From JBCDGZ01 sp038750655 (GTDB taxonomy: Bacteria; Bacteroidota; Bacteroidia; Chitinophagales; Saprospiraceae): DNA of 7,985 nucleotides. Shown piece after piece: positions 1 to 5,656 of this stretch. The DNA lies in assembly GCA_038750655.1 (NCBI GenBank), contig JBCDGZ010000221.1, positions 1 through 7,985 of the forward strand. Direction: 5' to 3'. The position numbers and the translations under genes were made by a program. Position 1 is the stretch's first letter. The number at the start of each line of letters is the position of its first letter. A model generated the notes under the pieces. That model ran no database searches. It was not told the origin of the DNA and was given only the letters and a program-made list of their open reading frames with translations.

Positions 1-122
1 CCATTTTTTTCGTCAACTCCCCGCGATTCCTGAGGTTTTCCTATCTCCAAAGGAACTCAAGAAGCCTTTTTTCTTAAGACTTTTTAACACTTGCGGAAGA
101 GGCTCCGCAGCCGAGGATTTAC
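1..122. other. Intergenic stretch at left edge, no gene seen
   Basis: No credible coding region is visible in this stretch, which lies beyond the terminator of the cytochrome gene. It holds one perfect 6-bp inverted repeat, TGCGGA (92-97) and TCCGCA (104-109), around a 6-nt loop. No T-run follows on either strand, so it is not a standard intrinsic terminator. A T-run at 4-10 could be the tail of a rightward terminator whose stem lies outside the window, but this cannot be judged from here. Confidence 0.5.
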
Positions 123-164
123 AAAAAAATAGCCAACCGAGGAATCCCCCGATTGGCCCGCTAT
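123..164 (-). terminator. Intrinsic terminator of the di-heme cytochrome gene
   Basis: Read on the minus strand, ATAG pairs with CTAT and CCAATCG pairs with CGGTTGG (one T-G wobble). A CGGG bulge interrupts the 5' arm, and the loop is about 10 nt. The 3' arm runs directly into seven T residues (plus-strand A-run 123-129). The structure sits about 70 nt past the stop codon of the cytochrome gene, in the right orientation. The + strand has no T-run after the stem, so it should work only for leftward transcription. Confidence 0.85.
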
Positions 165-231
165 CATAGTTGAAAGACTATACCAAAACTAAAAACCCAG
201 TTGTGTTATTCTATAAAATTCTTTTGTGCTT

Positions 232-1578
232 TTATTGGCAGCCCAAGTCGGACTGCGAGACCCCGTCATTGTTCGGAATACAGTTGCCAGAGTTCACACT
301 AGCGGGCTGATAACGCATCAAGTTGGGGTCTTGCAAGGCGTTGCTGATAAAGGCCGTAATGTCATCAATTTCTTCGTCACTGAGCTGCAATGGCTCGAAT
401 TCGGAGGCCAGTTGAGCAGAGGGTACGTTGGGATTCTCGGCAACCGCTCCGTTCTTATAAGCAACCACATCCCGAATAGAACGGAAACTACTTCCGTGCC
501 CCAGGAATAGGGAGTTGCTCAAGTTGTACAGCTGCGGTACTTTGAATTTGTACATATCCTCCGCTCTTCTGGTGAAATCTCCGCGGCCCAGATTGGCACT
601 CGATCCAACATCTGCACCGTAGGTTGCTTCGGGATTTTCGAACAAATCCTTCATTCCCAGGGCGTAGAAATCCATAGAATTGAGTGCTGGGCCGGTGTGG
701 CAGCTGCCACATTGACCGTCCGTAAAGAAGAGCAAGGCTCCCCTCTTTTCCTGTTCACTTAGCGCGTTGTAATTGCCACGCAGCCACTCCTGAAAAGGCG
801 CTTGGTTGGACATCAATGTTCGTTCATAGGCAGCAATAGCCAAGCCTGCATACTCCGCTGTGTAGCGGTCAGCAGTGTTGACATCGGCGAATACTCTATC
901 AAACTGGTCTTTGTATCCTAAATCGGTTAGTATGCTCTCGTCGACTACCAGTCGGTGTACGGTCAGGCCAGCGATGGCCTGAATCTCTAGGCCTTCGTAG
1001 CCCAGGTGATTGACGGCCTTCGGCGTACCGTCCGTCCATTGATCCTCCGTACCGACGTTGTCTCCTGTGGCCCCAAACTGCCCGTTCCAGAGCATCAATT
1101 CCTGGTAAGCTCCATTCATCGCAGAAGGAGTGCGGATGGGCTGCACATCAAGGCTATCCAGGCTATAATCTGAATGGGGCGTACGCCCTTCACCGTTGAT
1201 GCCAAAGCCCACTCCGCCGTCACTGATCCCCTGATGGCGCCCCGCCTGGAAACCTGCCGAGGCAAAGTGGCAGGAAGCGCAGGAATACGTTCCTCTTCCT
1301 ACATCCATCTTGGGCGCCAGGGCCAGACCTGTCTCATGGTACAGTTGCTTGCCTAAGGCTACTTTTTCAGCCGTAAGGGGGTTCTTGGGATCTTGGGGTA
1401 TATTATTGAAATCATTACTCTGAGGGAGCTGAAAAAAGGCACTACCCTTCCCTCCTGCCAACTGATCCAGGGCTTGGTTCAAGGCCTGATCTACCGCAGT
1501 TCCATTGTTCTCCTCTTTTTGACAGGCCGTCAGGCCCAGGCCGAGGATCAACAAACAAAGGATAAGTTGATTTTTCAT
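232..1578 (-). CDS. Di-heme cytochrome c peroxidase / MauG-family lipoprotein, probably surface exposed
   Basis: A 448-residue protein of the bacterial di-heme cytochrome c peroxidase/MauG family, which reduces H2O2 or performs heme-based oxidations outside the cytoplasm. A lipoprotein signal peptide (1-18) ends in the lipobox LTAC with Cys19. The next residues, Q-K-E-E, match the Bacteroidota lipoprotein export signal, so the mature protein is predicted on the outer face of the outer membrane. Two c-type heme motifs are present: CASCH (Cys100-His104) and CGSCH (Cys290-His294). The conserved C-terminal part FKVPQLYNL (345-353) is followed by HGSSF and the segment VVAYKNG (371-377). By eye, the Met that ligates the second heme in classical peroxidases falls on Lys375, next to Tyr374; MauG uses a Tyr here, so the activity may be MauG-like rather than a plain peroxidase. 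A C-terminal tail carries Cys433 and Cys447, a possible disulfide. The start is the ATG just before the signal peptide; no clear Shine-Dalgarno is seen. The substrate is unknown. Confidence 0.9.
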   Translation of the reverse strand: MKNQLILCLLILGLGLTACQKEENNGTAVDQALNQALDQLAGGKGSAFFQLPQSNDFNNIPQDPKNPLTAEKVALGKQLYHETGLALAPKMDVGRGTYSCASCHFASAGFQAGRHQGISDGGVGFGINGEGRTPHSDYSLDSLDVQPIRTPSAMNGAYQELMLWNGQFGATGDNVGTEDQWTDGTPKAVNHLGYEGLEIQAIAGLTVHRLVVDESILTDLGYKDQFDRVFADVNTADRYTAEYAGLAIAAYERTLMSNQAPFQEWLRGNYNALSEQEKRGALLFFTDGQCGSCHTGPALNSMDFYALGMKDLFENPEATYGADVGSSANLGRGDFTRRAEDMYKFKVPQLYNLSNSLFLGHGSSFRSIRDVVAYKNGAVAENPNVPSAQLASEFEPLQLSDEEIDDITAFISNALQDPNLMRYQPASVNSGNCIPNNDGVSQSDLGCQ

Positions 1579-1629
1579 AATGGTTTTTTGGTGTTTGGAT
1601 TTCAGAAAATTAGTTAGACTGATCTTAAG

Positions 1630-1672
1630 CGGGAGAAGTCAGTAGATTTCACCATCTACCGCCTTCATCCCG
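1630..1672 (-). promoter_or_regulatory. 17-bp imperfect hairpin in the cytochrome 5' leader
   Basis: Read as minus-strand RNA, CGGGA pairs with TCCCG, then after a one-base bulge GAAG pairs with CTTC. A G-A mismatch, a C-G and a G-U pair follow, and GTAGAT pairs with ATCTAC around the loop GGTGAA. That gives 17 pairs in 43 nt, ending 51 nt before the ATG of the di-heme cytochrome gene. It has no U-run, so it is not an intrinsic terminator. The inner GTAGAT-N6-ATCTAC palindrome could instead be a protein-binding site in the DNA. I do not recognise it as any known riboswitch class. Confidence 0.55.
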
Positions 1673-1731
1673 AAGAGCAACCTACTCTCTCTATCTTTCG
1701 ATGTAAATCCTGTCTTTTCCGTGCTCTTGGG
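1673..1731 (-). promoter_or_regulatory. Long-range stem in the cytochrome leader
   Basis: Plus-strand AAGAGCA (1673-1679) is a perfect 7-bp complement of TGCTCTT (1722-1728). On the minus-strand RNA the helix can lengthen, because CCC (1729-1731) lies just before AAGAGCA and GGG follows TGCTCTT after one bulged base. The 42-nt loop contains a minimal ATC-GAAA-GAT mini-hairpin with a GNRA-type loop. The GGG extension would compete with the base of the adjacent 1630-1672 hairpin, so two alternative folds are possible. The stem itself is seen directly; any regulatory role is inferred. Confidence 0.4.
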
Positions 1732-1850
1732 TAGTACAGAAGGTGGATGTTAAAAGCAGGTTGTATATGATTAGAAGGACGGGAGCAGCCATTAGAGACC
1801 CCAAAATAATACGCCTAATGAACCGCCCCCCTCCAAGTCGCATGTCAAAG

Positions 1851-1896
1851 AAAAAAATGGGAAGCCAATCAGCGCTTCCTCACGCACTTCCCATTT
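1851..1896 (-). terminator. Strong U-tailed stem-loop: operon terminator or leader attenuator
   Basis: Read on the minus strand, AAATGGGAAG (plus 1887-1896) pairs perfectly over 10 bp with CTTCCCATTT (plus 1855-1864), which continues into a T-run (plus A's 1851-1857). A second, mutually exclusive stem uses the same 3' arm: GGAAGC (plus 1874-1879) with GCTTCC (plus 1860-1865) around an 8-nt loop. It is about 250 nt after the stop of the hybrid regulator and is the first good terminator behind the four-gene operon. If the promoter proposed at 1948-1955 is real, it also lies about 50-90 nt into that transcript and could terminate a short RNA or act as an attenuator. Confidence 0.75.
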
Positions 1897-1924
1897 GATC
1901 ATATTAATTAGCATTTAAAGGATA

Positions 1925-1942
1925 TAAGGCTCTTTTGCCTTA
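1925..1942. repeat. Small perfect hairpin TAAGGC-N6-GCCTTA
   Basis: TAAGGC (1925-1930) and GCCTTA (1937-1942) form a perfect 6-bp inverted repeat with a 6-nt loop. It lies directly downstream of the -7-like box for leftward transcription, so it would be at the very 5' end of that RNA, where such stems often protect transcripts. No T-run follows on the minus strand. Its function is not known. Confidence 0.4.
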
Positions 1943-1947
1943 CACTA

Positions 1948-1955
1948 CAAAGATG
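1948..1955 (-). promoter_or_regulatory. Candidate Bacteroidota -7 promoter box, leftward
   Basis: The minus strand reads CATCTTTG, one mismatch from the Bacteroidota primary sigma -7 consensus TAnnTTTG. No TTTG-type -33 element is present 17-23 nt upstream, so on its own it would be a weak promoter. The ACTATTGT elements begin about 25 nt upstream of the box, which would put the nearest one around -40, a usual place for an AraC-type activator. The start site would be near 1941. A chance match is quite possible for one 8-base box. Confidence 0.35.
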
Positions 1956-1980
1956 CAGGGTCTTTGCTGTTTCGGCGTTC

Positions 1981-2041
1981 ACTATTGTTTTAAAGAACCG
2001 GACTATTGTCCAAGGGAGAGAGAAAAGGACTGGATTATTGT
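1981..2041. repeat. Phased direct repeats (ACTATTGT core), AraC-type operator candidate
   Basis: Three copies of a [AG]C/TTATTGT-like core are seen on the + strand: ACTATTGT at 1981-1988, ACTATTGT at 2002-2009 and ATTATTGT at 2034-2041. The copies are spaced 21 and 32 nt, close to two and three helical turns. The outer two (1992-2009 and 2024-2041) extend to an 18-bp direct repeat with 15 identities, AAAGAACCGGACTATTGT versus AAAGGACTGGATTATTGT. The middle copy also lies in the palindrome GGAC-TATT-GTCC (2000-2011). Same-face direct repeats spaced 21 bp are typical of AraC-family operators. The nearby AraC-domain regulator is the natural candidate ligand, but this is inference. Confidence 0.5.
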
Positions 2042-2144
2042 TTAATTATCGGCAGCCACAAAACACCTAATCGTCTGCCTAACAGCACTTTGCATGTCCA
2101 ACAGAATGATCCTCGTCTAATTTTTTTTAAACAAAATTCGACAG

Positions 2145-4130
2145 CTACTTGCGCACCTTACTTGGCGAGAATCCATACGCTTCCAGGAAGAGGCGAGAGA
2201 AATAATTGGGGTCTTTAAAGCCTACATCGTAGGCCGCTTCGGATACGTTGAGATCGGAGTTCTCCAGCAGTTGCCGGGCTTTCTTGAGCCGCAGGTTTCG
2301 GATAAAGATGGAGGTGGATACGCCCGTGAGGGCCTTGAGCTTATTGTGCAGCTGGGAGCGGCTCATCTGAATGGCCCGACAGAGTTGAGGGATGCCGAAG
2401 TCGGGATCGCTCAGGCGGGCCTCCAGCGTGAGGCGGACCTTTTGGAGGAAGGCATCTTCGCGAGCTAGGCTGGGGTCAGCAGAGGGGGCTGGGCGGTCCG
2501 CAGCCTTCAATTCAGCAGCGTAGCGTTCGTGCATCTTTTTTCGCACAGCTAGTAAATTGCGCAAAATGATTCGCAGCTCTTTTTCATTAAAAGGCTTGGT
2601 CAGATAAGCATCCGCCCCTTGGCTAAGCCCTCCGATGCGGCTGTCCATATCCGCTTTGGCGGTTAGTAGGATAATAGGGATGTGGCTACTGCGTTCATCA
2701 TTTTTCAGCGTAGCACAGATTTCAAAACCATCCTTACTCGGCAGCATCACATCAGAGATGATAATATCAGGGATGAGTTCCAGGGCTTTATCAATCCCCT
2801 CTTGGCCGTCGGCCACTATCGACAGCTGATAGGCGTCCTGCAAACAGGCAGACAAGTATTCTGCGACATCTGGATTATCTTCAATAATTAATAGCGAAGG
2901 ACCGTCGGAGGCCAAACGAGCACCTCCCTCCTGCCCTACCTCCGGAGCCTCGACTAGCGAAGGCAGTGCCGCATAGCTGGTGGCCTGCTGCAGTACCGCT
3001 TCGTTGCGAATGGGAAAATTCAGCTCAAAGCGGCTGCCCTTTCCCTCTTGGCTCTCTACCCGAATACTTCCTCCCATCAACTCCGTCAGCTCCTTGGTAA
3101 GGGCCAAGCCAATGCCGGTGCCCTGCCCTTGCCGAGTTCGAAAGGATTCAGATTGAGCCTTAGTCTGGTAGAACCGATTGAAAATGTGGGGCAGTTCGTC
3201 CTCAGCAATGCCCACGCCGGTGTCCTTGACCGACAATTGCAGGAATTGCCCGTCCTCGCGAAATTGCTTGTTGATTTGCAGATAAATATGCCCTCCTTCG
3301 GACGTAAACTTGATAGCATTGGACAGCAAATTACCAATGATGTGCTTAATTTTTTCCGCATCGTAATCCATCAAGATCACCGACTCATTGCTCAGCGTAT
3401 GCAGTTGAATATTCCGCGAGGCAGCCAGCGAATGATAGGATTCGATGAGGTACTCCATATATTTGACCACATTATCCTGCACCAATTCCAACTGCATATG
3501 TCCTGCATCGAGTTTTTGCAGCTCCAGAATACGGTTGACCAATTGGAGCAAATCTTCGGCATTGCGCCTGATGAGGCGGCGCGCCTTATCGTTACCCTCG
3601 ATCTGGTCCGCCATCCCGGTGACGATGGTAAGCGGGGTTCGAAATTCGTGAGAGATGTTGGTGAAAAACTGGGTTTTGAGCCGATTGAGTTCTTCCAGTC
3701 GCGCATTTTGCACGCTCAGCTCTTTGGTTTTTTCAATTTGCTGGAGCAGTCGGACCTCGTCGAGGGTCTTCTCTATCGTGATTTCGAGATCAGCAAAATC
3801 GATGGGTTTGATGACAAAGTCGAAGGCCCCTCGATTCATGGCCGTCCGAATATTCTTCATATCCCCATAAGCCGATACAATGACCACTTTGAGCAGTGGC
3901 CTTTTCTCTTTGAGCTTGGCCAGCAGCGTCAGCCCATCCATTCTGGGCATATTAATATCGGCCAACACCATATCAAATTCCTCCTCCGAGTCGATTTTTT
4001 CCAGTGCTTCCACACCATCAGCAGCAAAGACAAAGTGGTATTGTCCTTCCCGAACAGGTTTCCTCAAACGCCTGACAATCAGCCGTTCAAATTGAGGTTC
4101 ATCATCAACGACTAGGATTCTTGCTGACAT
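2145..4130 (-). CDS. Soluble hybrid regulator: receiver - histidine kinase - receiver - AraC HTH
   Basis: A 661-residue cytoplasmic phosphorelay protein and transcription regulator. Numbered from the ATG at 4130: receiver 1 (4-118) has acidic pair Asp9/Asp10, phospho-acceptor Asp58, Ser86 and Lys108. A coiled-coil linker (about 120-152) leads to HisKA with SHEFRTP (His161). HATPase follows with N-box Asn271, DTGVGI (Asp303) and the GQGTGIGLAL glycine box (about 335-344). Receiver 2 (about 411-525) has Glu417/Asp418, Asp460, Thr490 and Lys512. The AraC-type HTH pair (about 560-658) includes VSEAAYDVGFKDPNYFSRLF. All catalytic residues are intact. The back half is that of HTCS regulators, but a receiver replaces the usual periplasmic sensor and no membrane helix is seen. 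I chose the ATG at 4130 because MSARILVVDD is a normal receiver N-terminus; the ATG at 4160, after a GGGGGA run, would add 10 residues. The gene overlaps the upstream kinase gene by 26 nt (56 nt with the earlier start), suggesting translational coupling. Confidence 0.92.
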   Translation of the reverse strand: MSARILVVDDEPQFERLIVRRLRKPVREGQYHFVFAADGVEALEKIDSEEEFDMVLADINMPRMDGLTLLAKLKEKRPLLKVVIVSAYGDMKNIRTAMNRGAFDFVIKPIDFADLEITIEKTLDEVRLLQQIEKTKELSVQNARLEELNRLKTQFFTNISHEFRTPLTIVTGMADQIEGNDKARRLIRRNAEDLLQLVNRILELQKLDAGHMQLELVQDNVVKYMEYLIESYHSLAASRNIQLHTLSNESVILMDYDAEKIKHIIGNLLSNAIKFTSEGGHIYLQINKQFREDGQFLQLSVKDTGVGIAEDELPHIFNRFYQTKAQSESFRTRQGQGTGIGLALTKELTELMGGSIRVESQEGKGSRFELNFPIRNEAVLQQATSYAALPSLVEAPEVGQEGGARLASDGPSLLIIEDNPDVAEYLSACLQDAYQLSIVADGQEGIDKALELIPDIIISDVMLPSKDGFEICATLKNDERSSHIPIILLTAKADMDSRIGGLSQGADAYLTKPFNEKELRIILRNLLAVRKKMHERYAAELKAADRPAPSADPSLAREDAFLQKVRLTLEARLSDPDFGIPQLCRAIQMSRSQLHNKLKALTGVSTSIFIRNLRLKKARQLLENSDLNVSEAAYDVGFKDPNYFSRLFLEAYGFSPSKVRK

Positions 4131-5223
4131 ACAATTGACTTTTTGTAAGCTCATCTTCATCTTCCCCCTTTAATGGCAGTCGAATGATAAAAGTAGTAAA
4201 TGCACCTTCTTGACTTTGAATATCAATACTTCCCATATGCTCGGCGACAATGATGTCCCGACTGATGGCCAAGCCCAAACCCGCATTCCCTTCACCCACG
4301 GGTTTGGTCGTGTAAAAGGGTTGAAAGATGGACTGGCGAATCGACTCCGGTATTCCCGGGCCATTGTCTTTAATGACCAATTCCAATTCCTTTTCCAACT
4401 GTTTGATGCTCACTTCCAGCACCGGATCATAGAGCCCTTGTTCCACCATTTTCCTTCTCATCGCATAACAGGCATTATTGATCAGATTGAGAATTACGCG
4501 GCCAAGGCTATTGGGATTGGCCATTGCGTAGGTCTTTTCTTTCTCGTAGTCTTTTTTGATGTCCATATTGAATTCCGGGTGATTAGCCCGAAAGCTATGG
4601 TAAGCCAGCTTGACGTTTTCGTCCATCATGCTGTTGAGGTCGATTTTTTGGTGCTCCCCTTTGCTCACCCTGGTGTGGTCCATCAAGCTCAGAACAATCC
4701 GGCTGGCTCGGGCCCCATTGCTGTGGATGTCTTTAGCATTGTGGAGCAAGTCTGTTACCAGCTCAATCAAGTATCCGTAGTCCTCAGTGGGCAGGCATTT
4801 GCGCAGGTTACTCAGCGTTTCCTCCATTTCCTCGGTAATCTCAATCGAGCTCTCGGCGAAGTTGATGACAAAGTTGAGCGGATTTTTAATCTCATGGGCG
4901 ATTCCTGCCATCATTTTACCAATCGAAGCCATTTGTTCCTGTAGAATCAATTGCTCTTGCGTTCTAAGAATTTCCGCTTTCTGGCTTTTAACCTTATCCA
5001 ATTGCTGGCCGATGAAGAAAGCAAATAGCCCCAAAAAGAAAGGAGCCGTATTGATGATCCACAACAAGGGAGAGTTTAGCTGGCTATTCCACAAATCGGA
5101 GAAGGCGAAACTGTTGTAGTGCTCTGCTGATTCGATCAAAGTGGCGATGATAGGAAAACAAAGGCCAAACAGGGCTCCATATAGACTATAGTTGTAAGCT
5201 TCTTTAGTAAATGGCTTATTCAT
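4105..5223 (-). CDS. Membrane sensor histidine kinase (two helices, no separate sensor domain)
   Basis: A 372-residue histidine kinase. Two hydrophobic helices (about 13-31 and 53-72) flank a loop of only about 20 residues, so the sensor part is minimal and any signal is probably read in or near the membrane. A short coiled coil (75-98) leads to the H-box AGIAHEIKNPLNFV with His110, N-box LINNACYAM (Asn250), DNGPGI (Asp286), QPFYTTK (301-307) and the glycine box GNAGLGLAIS (312-321). All residues for autophosphorylation are present. The catalytic half closely matches that of the TPR kinase upstream in the operon (shared HEIKNPLNFV, AYHS, PFYTTK, GLGL blocks), so the two are paralogs. It starts 20 nt after the stand-alone receiver gene and its 3' end overlaps the hybrid regulator gene, making either receiver a plausible partner. 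The acidic-basic C-terminal tail (352-372) is partly a by-product of that overlap. Confidence 0.92.
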   Translation of the reverse strand: MNKPFTKEAYNYSLYGALFGLCFPIIATLIESAEHYNSFAFSDLWNSQLNSPLLWIINTAPFFLGLFAFFIGQQLDKVKSQKAEILRTQEQLILQEQMASIGKMMAGIAHEIKNPLNFVINFAESSIEITEEMEETLSNLRKCLPTEDYGYLIELVTDLLHNAKDIHSNGARASRIVLSLMDHTRVSKGEHQKIDLNSMMDENVKLAYHSFRANHPEFNMDIKKDYEKEKTYAMANPNSLGRVILNLINNACYAMRRKMVEQGLYDPVLEVSIKQLEKELELVIKDNGPGIPESIRQSIFQPFYTTKPVGEGNAGLGLAISRDIIVAEHMGSIDIQSQEGAFTTFIIRLPLKGEDEDELTKSQLYVSKNPSR

Positions 5224-5243
5224 AAGCAGCTCTAATTTTCATT

Positions 5244-5612
5244 TCATTGAGGCAAAATTTTATCTTTAAGCAGGCTAAAACTGATCGGTTTGGTAATAAA
5301 ATCGGTAGCGCCTAATTCCATCGCCTGCTGTCTTTTTTCTTGATCATCGTAAGCAGTAATAATGTAGACCTGTAATTCGGGATATTGCTGTCTCACCGCT
5401 TTAAGGAGTTCTAAGCCACTCATCTTAGGCATATTGATGTCCGAAAGGATCATGGTTAGGTCTTTGGCATCCTCTTTTTGCAAGTAAGTTAAGGCCTCTT
5501 GGGCCGAAAAGCAAAAATGCAGCTCGACTAATCCACTGCGGCGCTCCTTGCGAAAGCGCTGTTCAAAAAGGCGCTGGATGTCTTTTTCATCATCTACAAT
5601 TAATATCTTCAT
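5244..5612 (-). CDS. Stand-alone receiver-domain response regulator
   Basis: A 122-residue single receiver domain with no output domain. Conserved residues: Asp7/Asp8 (acidic pocket), Asp58 in SDINMPKMSG (phospho-acceptor), Thr86 and Lys108 in the TKP motif. It therefore works as a phosphate carrier or allosteric partner, like CheY or Spo0F-type proteins, not as a DNA-binding regulator. It is similar to receiver 1 of the hybrid regulator (DINMP, AY and IKPI/TKPI blocks; a long basic first helix with RLF/RLIVRR), suggesting common origin. I chose the ATG at 5612, which gives MKILIVDDE; an upstream in-frame TTG at 5654 would add 14 unlikely residues and begin 2 nt after the kinase stop codon. 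An AGGA precedes the ATG closely. It lies 44 nt after the TPR kinase gene and 20 nt before the second kinase gene, in the same operon. Confidence 0.92.
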   Translation of the reverse strand: MKILIVDDEKDIQRLFEQRFRKERRSGLVELHFCFSAQEALTYLQKEDAKDLTMILSDINMPKMSGLELLKAVRQQYPELQVYIITAYDDQEKRQQAMELGATDFITKPISFSLLKDKILPQ

Positions 5613-5656
5613 ATCCTGAGTTGGTACTTCTAATTTTGTTTTGAAATGCGACAATC

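Larger units (their letters stand above)
1579..2144. other. 566-nt intergenic region with operator-like repeats, terminator and structured leader
   Basis: This stretch separates the stop of the hybrid regulator from the start of the cytochrome gene, both on the minus strand. From right to left it holds three phased ACTATTGT-type elements (1981-2041), a -7-like box (1948-1955), a small hairpin (1925-1942), a U-tailed stem-loop (1851-1896) and a structured leader (1630-1731). The only open frame I could find by hand is a 36-codon minus-strand ORF (1792-1902) that runs through the terminator stem; I do not call it as a gene. The length and signal density are much greater than the 20-44 nt gaps of the signalling operon, so the cytochrome gene is probably a separate transcription unit. 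Confidence 0.7.

Noticed and set aside
1802..1836. Alternative leftward promoter for the cytochrome gene: minus-strand TTATTTTG with an upstream CTTG
   Set aside because: The -7 box deviates from TAnnTTTG and the spacer to the TTG is about 24 nt, longer than the usual 17-23. It cannot be excluded but is too weak to annotate.
1792..1902. A 36-codon minus-strand ORF starting MIKWEVREEALIGF
   Set aside because: Its first half is the terminator stem itself and the rest is Gly/Leu rich without a recognisable pattern. There is no Shine-Dalgarno. An ORF of this length is expected by chance; conservation in relatives would be needed to revive it.
3048..4115. A 355-codon open frame on the + strand opposite the hybrid regulator gene
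   Set aside because: It is antisense to a protein with complete receiver, kinase and HATPase motifs. Its translation is rich in F, H, Q and I runs with no recognisable domain. It is a shadow frame produced by codon bias.
4210..4944. A 244-codon open frame on the + strand opposite the two-helix kinase gene
   Set aside because: It lies antisense to an intact kinase core, shows no domain or membrane pattern of its own, and has no upstream signals.
5613..5654. Extended start of the stand-alone receiver at an upstream TTG
   Set aside because: It would need a TTG codon and add 14 residues before a standard receiver N-terminus (MKILIVDDE). The internal ATG at 5612 is the better start.
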